From Opitutia bacterium UBA3151 (GTDB lineage: Bacteria > Verrucomicrobiota > Verrucomicrobiia > Opitutales > Seribacteraceae): a DNA stretch of 6,472 nucleotides. The position numbers were made by a program, and so were the translations under genes. The notes beneath the pieces are model-generated. The model did not search any database and was not told where the DNA came from. It saw nothing but the letters and a program-made list of their open reading frames with translations. Of the stretch, positions 1 to 6,307 are shown in pieces. The stretch is from the NCBI GenBank assembly GCA_002364975.1, contig DEYT01000027.1:1-6472 (forward strand). Reading direction: 5' to 3'. How positions within the stretch are numbered: position 1 is the first letter of the stretch; every line of letters begins with the position of its first letter.

Positions 1-84
1 CCTAGTAGCATTCATCAGAGAACGCCACTCGTAGTGGGTAGTCGATTTGAAATGTCAGACTTTGAGAGATTCATCCAAGGCTGA
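1..84 (+). CDS. fbp: Class 1 fructose-1,6-bisphosphatase, C-terminal fragment (5' end outside window)
   Basis: Frame 1 is open from the window edge to a TGA at 82-84 and encodes 27 residues beginning PSSIHQRTPLVVGS and ending ERFIQG. The IHQR-x-PL-x-x-GS pattern followed by a short acidic helix matches the extreme C-terminus of class 1 fructose-1,6-bisphosphatases: the human enzyme has IHQRAP-x-x-x-GS, and E. coli Fbp has a related LHQRRSFFVGN. The family hydrolyses fructose 1,6-bisphosphate to fructose 6-phosphate and phosphate in the cytosol, serving gluconeogenesis and pentose-phosphate regeneration. The active-site residues lie upstream and cannot be checked here. The stop is 20 bases before the next start, close enough for co-transcription, although the next product is exported and functionally unrelated. 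The identification rests on one short but distinctive motif. Confidence 0.78.
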   Translation, partial: PSSIHQRTPLVVGSRFEMSDFERFIQG

Positions 85-104
85 AAAGTTCAGGTTATTT
101 TTCG

Positions 105-1493
105 ATGTTTTTCAAAATTGCTTTTAAAACACTCGGAATCTTCAGCTGCCAAATCCTGCTCTTTTTCTCCTCTATAAATGGAAAAGAGACCGATGAATTC
201 CCAGTAATTTTAACGGCTAATACTTTGAGCCCCTTGATGGAGCGTGAGCTTCGTGGCTGTTTTGATTTCTTTTGGAATGAATGGAATGATAACCTATCAA
301 GCCCAACCTATGGCATGACTAACGGGGACTATGTCGGCTTAAAAAAGTACAGCCCTTTAGCCATTGAAAATCAAGGCTTCTATTTTACTGCCATTATTAT
401 CGGAGTGGAACGAGGTTGGATTACCCTGGACGAAGGGGAAAAAAGAATCCTTATAACTCTTAAAACGCTGAGGTCCTTAAAGCGAATAAAAGGCTTTTGG
501 TATCATTTCATTGACCAAGAAACAGGAAAGAGAGGATGGAAGGATTCCAATAACATTGAACTCAGCAATGCATCTGCTGGCACGATGCTTTTGGGTGCCT
601 TGGCTGCATCCGAATATTTTGGCGGCGAAATTAAAAAAATAACCATAGAATTATATGAGGAAATGGACTGGAAATGGTTCACCAACCCTGTTACCAAGCA
701 CCCATATTTGGCATGTTACCCTGAAGATCTTCCCGATCGGCTGCCAGCCGGTATAACTAACGAAGGGATGTTTGGAGGCTGGGCAGCATACGCAGAACAT
801 ATCTTCTTGTACATTTTGGCGGCAGGTTCCCCTAATCCAGATTTTGCCACCGGTGCAGATTCCTATTATGCCATGAAGACTTACCAAGGAAAATACAAAG
901 GAGAAAAGTTTGTTATCTGCGGAACTGGATCAGCTTTTACTTATCAATGGACCCATGCATTCATCGATTTTCGTAACTTGAGGGATAAGCTCGGACGCGA
1001 TTGGTTTTTGAATTCCCGCCATGCGGCACTCGCTGCCAGGCAGTATGCGATTGATAATGCGGAAAGGATCAAAGGGCTCGGTCCTGATTCTTGGGGGATG
1101 TCTGCATGCATAAGTCCGTCCACTGGGTACAGCGGGCATTATGGTTCCCTTCCAATTGGTGCAGGTTATAATCTGCTGGAAGATGGCACCGTGGCAACCT
1201 ATGGGGCACTTTCATTTTTGCCCTTTACCCCCCAAGCATCGATCTCGGCACTGAAGCACATGTATGGGATACCGGGGCTAGTTGGCAAGTACGGTCTCTA
1301 TGATGCCTATAGTTATGCAACCAAGGCGAATGGGAACAATCCATGGATTGCCAAGAGTTACCTCGGAATTGACAAGGGTCTGGTTCTGTTAATGTTCGAG
1401 AATTATTCCACTCAATTAATTTGGAAATTACTTCATCAAAACCAGTACATTCGCAAGGGATTAAGAAGGATCGAGTTTAGCAAGTCTTCTTAG
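105..1493 (+). CDS. Exported glycoamylase-like protein (PF10091/COG5368; GH144-related)
   Basis: This 462-residue protein has an N-terminal signal peptide (basic start, hydrophobic stretch at about residues 9-24, cleavage likely near S23-G26). The remainder matches the glycoamylase-like family, an alpha/alpha-barrel fold that includes GH144 endo-beta-1,2-glucanases and the processing domain of cyclic beta-1,2-glucan synthases. Landmarks are ELRGCFDFFW (48-57), GVERGWIT (100-107), GFWYHFID (130-137), GGWAAYAEH (224-232, with E231 a candidate acidic active-site residue), YQWTHAFIDFR (280-290), PDSWGMSA (327-334), DGTVATYGA (360-368), YGLYDAYS (396-403) and YLGIDKGLVLLMFENY (419-434). It is near full family length and looks intact. 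The likely substrate is a beta-glucan, perhaps beta-1,2-linked, but family members vary. The Asp of the usual ST-I-D-TAL motif seems to be Ser (S157). The ATG at 105 gives a complete signal peptide; no Shine-Dalgarno precedes it (upstream bases are T-rich). Confidence 0.85.
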   Translation: MFFKIAFKTLGIFSCQILLFFSSINGKETDEFPVILTANTLSPLMERELRGCFDFFWNEWNDNLSSPTYGMTNGDYVGLKKYSPLAIENQGFYFTAIIIGVERGWITLDEGEKRILITLKTLRSLKRIKGFWYHFIDQETGKRGWKDSNNIELSNASAGTMLLGALAASEYFGGEIKKITIELYEEMDWKWFTNPVTKHPYLACYPEDLPDRLPAGITNEGMFGGWAAYAEHIFLYILAAGSPNPDFATGADSYYAMKTYQGKYKGEKFVICGTGSAFTYQWTHAFIDFRNLRDKLGRDWFLNSRHAALAARQYAIDNAERIKGLGPDSWGMSACISPSTGYSGHYGSLPIGAGYNLLEDGTVATYGALSFLPFTPQASISALKHMYGIPGLVGKYGLYDAYSYATKANGNNPWIAKSYLGIDKGLVLLMFENYSTQLIWKLLHQNQYIRKGLRRIEFSKSS

Positions 1494-1583
1494 GATTCAA
1501 TAATAATCCCTCAATTTGGCATGACTGAATAGGATGTTGCTGATAGGTTAAATTACCTCAATAGTTATCACTAGATTGATAAA

Positions 1584-2936
1584 ATGAAAAAGAAAGAAAT
1601 CCTATTTTTCCTAGTTGCAGTCTTGATGCACTCCTTTTTACCCCTGCTTGCCCATGATTCTCACAAGGGTCTGCATCACTGGGAAATACCCAGCATGGAT
1701 CCGGACCGGATCATACTTACTTTTCATGGTGACCCATCCACGAGCCGAGCCGTAACCTGGAGAACGGATAAAAGCATAACCAAGGCAGTTGCTCAAATTG
1801 CTGAAGCGAAAGTGAATTCGAAGTTTACGGATGATGCTGTTTCAGTGGAAGCGGCTACCGAAGCATTCGATCTTGGCCAATACAAAGGTAACTCAGCCTT
1901 GGTGGTTCATTACCATGGGGCAAAATTTAAGAATTTGAAGCCAAATACCCAGTATGTTTATCGAGTAGGGGATGGCTCTAAGCACTGGTCAGAATGGATT
2001 CAGTTCCGCACCGCAAAGTCAAGCTATGCCCCCACTCAGTTTGTCTATTTTGGAGATGCTCAAAACGATGTCCTTGATCATTGGTCCCGGGTGATTCGTA
2101 TGGCTTACCAAACTGCCCCGAATGCCTCCTTTGCCATTCATGCGGGAGATTTAATCAACAAGGCTCATCGGGATCATGAATGGGCTCAGTGGTTTAAGGC
2201 GGGTGGCTTTATACATAGCCAATGGACTGCCATTCCCGCGGTGGGGAATCATGAGTTCATGCTCCTTGGAGAAACACCATTGAAAGGTTGGAGCTGGTTT
2301 AAAGAGAAGAAGAAAGTTTCCATCCAATGGCGGCCTCAATTCACTTTACCCGTGGAGAAAGATTTGGTGCCGGAACTTCATGAGACTGTTTACACTGTGG
2401 ATTACCAAGATATTCGAGTGATTGTTCTAAATTCAAACGATCATTTGGAGCAACAGACAAAATACCTCGAACAAAAACTGAAAAATTGTACGGCTAAATG
2501 GAAGATTGTCACTTGTCATCACTCGGTATTTTCTCCAGCTGATGGACGCAATTTTCAGTTCGCCCGGGATCATTGGAAGCCCCTGCTCGATAAATACAAT
2601 GTGGACCTTGTGCTCAATGGGCATGACCACACTTATGCACGGGGTCATGTTCCAGTTCGCACAAGGGATGAGAAAAGTGCGAGCGAACTTGGAACGGTGT
2701 ATGTTACTTCAGTTTCTGGACCTAAACAATACGCACTCGATCCGAAGCAAATCAAGGCTTACAAATCGGATGGTTATCAGTCCGATAAAACCGCGGAGCA
2801 AACACAGTTTTTTCAGGTAATCACGATTGAGGGTAATACCCTGAGTTATGTAGCTTACACGGTCATGGGAGATGAATATGACCGGGCAACGATCCAAAAA
2901 GACTTTGAAACGGGCAGGAAGTTTCTAGAGGATTAA
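1584..2936 (+). CDS. Exported metallophosphoesterase with purple-acid-phosphatase-type N-terminal domain
   Basis: This 450-residue protein starts with a signal peptide (MKKKE, then a hydrophobic run to about residue 22; cleavage probably after A23, exposing the His-rich HDSHKGLHH). Residues about 40-144 form an Fn3-like domain as in purple acid phosphatases (PF16656 type; RAVTWRTD near 55-62, then NTQYVYRVGDGS and FRTA). Residues about 150-360 are a calcineurin-like metallophosphoesterase domain with all five metal-binding blocks: GDAQ (D158), GDLIN (D189), GNHE (N222, H223), VTCHH (H312) and GHDH (H347, H349). It should be an active dinuclear-metal phosphomonoesterase or phosphodiesterase acting outside the cytoplasm; the substrate is unknown. 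The Tyr of the classical GD-x-x-Y block is Asn (N192), so a true purple Fe(III)-tyrosinate centre is not expected. There is no Shine-Dalgarno before the ATG. It lies 90 bases after the glycoamylase-like gene on the same strand. Confidence 0.9.
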   Translation: MKKKEILFFLVAVLMHSFLPLLAHDSHKGLHHWEIPSMDPDRIILTFHGDPSTSRAVTWRTDKSITKAVAQIAEAKVNSKFTDDAVSVEAATEAFDLGQYKGNSALVVHYHGAKFKNLKPNTQYVYRVGDGSKHWSEWIQFRTAKSSYAPTQFVYFGDAQNDVLDHWSRVIRMAYQTAPNASFAIHAGDLINKAHRDHEWAQWFKAGGFIHSQWTAIPAVGNHEFMLLGETPLKGWSWFKEKKKVSIQWRPQFTLPVEKDLVPELHETVYTVDYQDIRVIVLNSNDHLEQQTKYLEQKLKNCTAKWKIVTCHHSVFSPADGRNFQFARDHWKPLLDKYNVDLVLNGHDHTYARGHVPVRTRDEKSASELGTVYVTSVSGPKQYALDPKQIKAYKSDGYQSDKTAEQTQFFQVITIEGNTLSYVAYTVMGDEYDRATIQKDFETGRKFLED

Positions 2937-3104
2937 GAGGGTTTATCGTGAAAATGGAGGCAGTATGAAAGCCCTGATTCTTTCCCTGGTCACTTCCGAT
3001 GCGTTTCTTTTTCGAAATCTTCCTAGCTCTTCTTAAAAATTGTACTAAAAACAAAAATACATTCTATTCGTTCTTGTTTTGAAACCAGTTGATTCATTAT
3101 TTAT
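2937..3104 (+). other. Intergenic region between phosphoesterase and cytochrome genes
   Basis: The gap separates the phosphoesterase from the cytochrome operon and probably contains the promoter of the latter. Its second half (about 3031-3104) is strongly AT-rich. No clear sigma-70 pair with good spacing is visible: a TTGTAC at 3040-3045 lacks a good -10 partner. The only inverted repeat noticed is AAAACAA (3048-3054) with TTGTTTT (3074-3080), 19 bases apart and too AT-rich to call a terminator. The first half contains the small ORF listed separately. Confidence 0.4.
2965..3036 (+). CDS. Candidate small ORF of 23 codons (leader peptide or gene remnant)
   Basis: An ATG at 2965 opens a 23-codon frame ending in TAA at 3034-3036. 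Its product begins MKALILSLVTSDAFLF, reminiscent of the start of a secretion signal peptide (MKA followed by a hydrophobic run). A GGAGG at 2956-2960, four bases before the ATG, is the best Shine-Dalgarno-like sequence in the window, although the spacing is short. A four-codon frame from ATG 2954 ends in a TGA overlapping this ATG. It could be a short regulatory leader for the cytochrome gene, the stump of a lost exported protein whose body was deleted, or chance. I recognise no family, and nothing else coding follows before 3105. Confidence 0.25.
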   Translation: MKALILSLVTSDAFLFRNLPSSS

Positions 3105-6100
3105 ATGAAGTGCTTATTGGCAAAGTACATGCCATTGTTGTTTTGCTTATTGGTAATATTCAGACTATCTGCAAGTGAATTTAGGCTTGAGGTCGATCAA
3201 CATTTTAAAACATCGATTTCCAACGATGATCTTCTTACCGGTTATCCATTTCGTTCCAATTTAAAGTTGCAGGCTGGAGGCTTTTTAAAATTAACCGATG
3301 GCAAGGGAAGCAAGACGGATGGATCTCTTCGGACTTTCGCCCGTGATGACATCAAAGATTGGGTGGTCACTTTCTCAAGACTTAAAATCACTAGGTTAGA
3401 AGAAGTCAGGGTATTCTCCTGGAACGAAGATCAACGGGCCCAGCAGGATTATGACCTAGCCTATAGTACGGACGCCGGGAAAACTTTTCTTCCATTGGCC
3501 AAAGAGATTCGCGCTCTTCAAAGTGGTGCCTGTAACCTGACTCGAGTTCCATGCAGGGTCGATGGAGTGACTGACCTGCGTTTGACTTTTCGTAACCCTG
3601 AAGATCGGGAAAATCCCAACAACACCTTGCATTCCTCCATCCTTGAAATTGATGCACTGGGAGTGCCTATGCTTCCACTCACTTTTGCGGAGGCCAAAAA
3701 AGCAGGCAGGGACAACTCTGTACTCTTGCAAAAGGCGGAAAGCATCATGGACCAAGAGGGCCGTTCCAATGGTTTGTCTCCGAAACCAAAACTTGCTGAA
3801 TTTGCAACCGAGATTAAACCCGCACTTCGTAAAACTTGCCTGCAATGCCATGGTCCGGATAAGCAGAAAGGAAAATTCCGTATTGATACCCTCGATCCTG
3901 ATCTTTTGCATGGCGAAGATGTTGCATGGTGGTTGGAAGTGCAGGATGTAATAAGCAATGGCGAGATGCCCCCCGATGATGCGGACCAACTCCTTGGAGA
4001 TGAAGATCGGACAAGAATAGTGGATTGGTTGGCCTCGGAAATACAAACAGCTTCCCAGTTAAGACGGAGTGAGAGTGGTCATTCTTCCTTCCGAAGAATG
4101 ACCCGTTACGAATATAGCTATGCACTGCAGGATCTGCTCGCACTTCCAAATGATTTTGCAGCAGATCTACCCCCGGAAACCACTTCCGAGGATGGTTTTA
4201 AGAACAGTTCGGAAATGCTGCAGATGACAGCTACGCAATTCGAGCAGTACCGTGAAATTGCCCGCAAGGCTCTTGATTTAGCGGCAGTTGAGGAGAGCGA
4301 GAGGAAACCCATCTATTTTGGAGTATCCATGGAGGATCTTTCACGGCATCGTTGGTATGAACAGGAGCAAAAATTGGAAAAACTCCAAAAGGTACATCAG
4401 GACAATCCCATCGAATTGAAAAAAAAGTTGGAAGAGTACCAGCCCAAAGAGGAGTATGTGCGTAAGAGAGCTCATTTTTGGAATCGAGGTAATGGCCTGC
4501 GAATTGGTTCCCAATGGCAGAGAACATCATGGCGGGGTAAATTCTCAATTCCTCCTAGAACGGAACCCCCGGCCATCCCAAAAAGCTTTACCGTGGTCGC
4601 GAACCTTCCGGTGAAGCAAACCTTAACCGTGGACCTTTGGGATGTGCTTCCGGACACCGGCGTCATTCGAGTGCGGGCTCTGCTCAGTCGGTCGACTCCT
4701 GAAAACCAAAGTCCTCCTGTTTTAAGCCTTTTGTTCGGACATGTGGTCAGTACCAACTCCTTTGCCTCCGAAAAAGTGGGTTCGGGTCAGGAAATCCTTT
4801 CTGTTCCCAGTGCCCCTCAATTTTATGAATGGACTTTTCCCCTGGGTGAGGTTGTGCGGAATCCTTTCCGAAAGGTGGAGAACTTGAAAGGTCCGAACCC
4901 CGCCGAATATATAAGGTTTCAAAATACCTCTTCCACCAAGGAGGGGGTTACTCTCCACTATGTCGAGGTGACCGCTCCTTTTCACGAACAATGGCCTCCG
5001 GATTCTCATAGAAAGATTTTTCCTGCGGTTACTGACGGTGCCAAATCCGTGATGGATGCACGCGAGATTATCTTGAACTTTATGGAAAAGGCATGGCGCC
5101 GGCCTGTAAGCACAGAAGAGGTCGACCGGAAGCTGGCCATCTTTTATAAATTTCGGAAAGCAGAAATTAGTTTTAAAAATGCAATCATTGAAACGCTTGC
5201 AACGGTTCTGTCTTCTTCAAACTTTCTTTATCTGGCACAATCAGATGAGACTAAGGAAGGAAACACCGCAGAGAATAACAGGGATTTCGGCCTAGCCACC
5301 CGCCTTTCCGTTTTCCTATGGTCCAGTCTGCCGGATGAGGAACTATTGGATTTGGCGGCCAAGGGAGAGCTGGACAACTCGAAGACTTTGGTTGCACAGG
5401 CGAAGCGCATGCTCGCCGATCCAAAGGCGGAACGATTGATCAGGCATTTCGTGCGGCAGTGGTTAGGCATGGAATTGTTGGATTACCTCGAGGTGGATGA
5501 AAAGGCCTACCCCAAATTCGATCCAACCTTGAAGGAAGATATGAGTAAAGAACCGATCGCCTTTTTCAGAGAAGTGCTTGGAGCCAATCGTAGCGTGCTT
5601 GATTTTCTTCATTCGGATTATGCAATGATCAACGAGCGACTTGCCAATCATTACGGAATTTCAGGAGTTTATGGAACCAAGCTTCGAAAAGTTTCCTTGG
5701 AACCATCACAGAATCGAGGCGGGTTGCTTTCCCAGGCGGGTTTGCTTGCAATGAATTCAGACGGGAAAGATTCCCATCCCCTAAAGAGAGGGATCTGGTT
5801 GCTCGAGCGTCTGCTCAATGATCCTCCTCCACCGCCTCCGCCCGCTGTTCCTGAAATCGATTTGGCCGATCCCGAGATTCTGAAATTATCTTTGAAGGAA
5901 CGAATGGAGGACCACCGCAATGACCCTGCTTGCAGGTCTTGTCATGCAAAGATTGATCCGTGGGGCATTGCCTTTGAAAATTTTGATGCGACCGGGGCCT
6001 GGCGTTCTGAGATTGGAAAGGAACCGGTTGATGCATCCAGCCTCCTCTACAATAAACAGGAACTGAACGGAATGGATGGATTAAAGAGATTCCTTTTGGA

Positions 6101-6287
6101 AAACCGTCAGGATCAATTTGCCCGAAGCTTGACCCACAAGATGGCCGCCTATGCCCTAGGCCGGCCTTTGACCTTTGCCGATCGCGTGCAAATCAACCGG
6201 GTGGCCGGAGAATTGCGAACTGCGGGAGATGGCCTGGCTGACCTCGTCTTTCTGATTGTGCAAAGCGACCTTTTTCGTAAATTATAA
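3105..6287 (+). CDS. Planctomycete-type cytochrome c protein, DUF1587-DUF1595-DUF1592-DUF1588-DUF1585, with N-terminal discoidin-like domain
   Basis: This is a 1060-residue exported protein with a signal peptide (MKCLLAK, hydrophobic 9-19, cleavage near S24). Residues about 26-187 form a beta-rich module resembling discoidin/F5-8-type domains. PSCyt1-type cytochrome c follows at about 233-313, with haem motif CLQCH (245-249) and probable axial Met in GEMPP (M288). Next come DUF1587 (about 327-393, RRMTRYEYSYALQDLL), a charged helical stretch (about 415-457), a beta-rich linker domain (about 480-630), DUF1595 (about 648-710, AWRRPVSTEEV), DUF1592 (about 727-855, LATRLSVFLWSSLPDEEL), DUF1588 (about 869-968, RGGLLSQAGLLAMNSDG), and DUF1585 (about 985-1058, FARSLTHKMAAYALGRPL). 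DUF1588 contains a second CXXCH, CRSCH (943-947), before KIDPWGIAFENFD. Seven consecutive prolines lie at 907-913. The family is abundant in planctomycetes and verrucomicrobia, is presumably periplasmic and redox-active, and has no established substrate. The ATG at 3105 lacks a Shine-Dalgarno but gives a proper signal peptide. Confidence 0.93.
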   Translation: MKCLLAKYMPLLFCLLVIFRLSASEFRLEVDQHFKTSISNDDLLTGYPFRSNLKLQAGGFLKLTDGKGSKTDGSLRTFARDDIKDWVVTFSRLKITRLEEVRVFSWNEDQRAQQDYDLAYSTDAGKTFLPLAKEIRALQSGACNLTRVPCRVDGVTDLRLTFRNPEDRENPNNTLHSSILEIDALGVPMLPLTFAEAKKAGRDNSVLLQKAESIMDQEGRSNGLSPKPKLAEFATEIKPALRKTCLQCHGPDKQKGKFRIDTLDPDLLHGEDVAWWLEVQDVISNGEMPPDDADQLLGDEDRTRIVDWLASEIQTASQLRRSESGHSSFRRMTRYEYSYALQDLLALPNDFAADLPPETTSEDGFKNSSEMLQMTATQFEQYREIARKALDLAAVEESERKPIYFGVSMEDLSRHRWYEQEQKLEKLQKVHQDNPIELKKKLEEYQPKEEYVRKRAHFWNRGNGLRIGSQWQRTSWRGKFSIPPRTEPPAIPKSFTVVANLPVKQTLTVDLWDVLPDTGVIRVRALLSRSTPENQSPPVLSLLFGHVVSTNSFASEKVGSGQEILSVPSAPQFYEWTFPLGEVVRNPFRKVENLKGPNPAEYIRFQNTSSTKEGVTLHYVEVTAPFHEQWPPDSHRKIFPAVTDGAKSVMDAREIILNFMEKAWRRPVSTEEVDRKLAIFYKFRKAEISFKNAIIETLATVLSSSNFLYLAQSDETKEGNTAENNRDFGLATRLSVFLWSSLPDEELLDLAAKGELDNSKTLVAQAKRMLADPKAERLIRHFVRQWLGMELLDYLEVDEKAYPKFDPTLKEDMSKEPIAFFREVLGANRSVLDFLHSDYAMINERLANHYGISGVYGTKLRKVSLEPSQNRGGLLSQAGLLAMNSDGKDSHPLKRGIWLLERLLNDPPPPPPPAVPEIDLADPEILKLSLKERMEDHRNDPACRSCHAKIDPWGIAFENFDATGAWRSEIGKEPVDASSLLYNKQELNGMDGLKRFLLENRQDQFARSLTHKMAAYALGRPLTFADRVQINRVAGELRTAGDGLADLVFLIVQSDLFRKL

Positions 6288-6307
6288 AGAAGAATATTGT
6301 TCGAGTC

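Noticed and set aside
25..37. Perfect 5-bp inverted repeat CCACT-CGT-AGTGG
   Set aside because: It lies inside the fructose-bisphosphatase coding end, is short, and has no T-run after it, so it is neither a terminator nor a convincing operator.
105..180. Lipoprotein signal for the glycoamylase-like protein (FSC at residues 13-15)
   Set aside because: The residues before Cys15 (I-F-S) do not fit the lipobox, and the hydrophobic stretch continues past it, favouring an ordinary signal peptide.
1531..1556. AGGT-TAAATT-ACCT small hairpin after the glycoamylase-like gene
   Set aside because: A 4-bp stem without a following T-run is too weak to support termination.
2506..2820. 104-codon + frame within the metallophosphoesterase gene
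   Set aside because: It overlaps the catalytic GHDH region in another frame; the real frame carries all the metal-binding motifs.
3048..3080. AAAACAA / TTGTTTT inverted repeat as terminator or operator
   Set aside because: The stem has a single G-C pair, a 19-base loop and no T-tract; AT-rich intergenic DNA produces such matches by chance.
3456..4046. 196-codon minus-strand ORF, and overlapping 146-codon and 111-codon minus frames
   Set aside because: They are fully antisense to the cytochrome gene, whose frame has clear conserved domains; the composition of the antisense frames shows no recognisable motif or signal.
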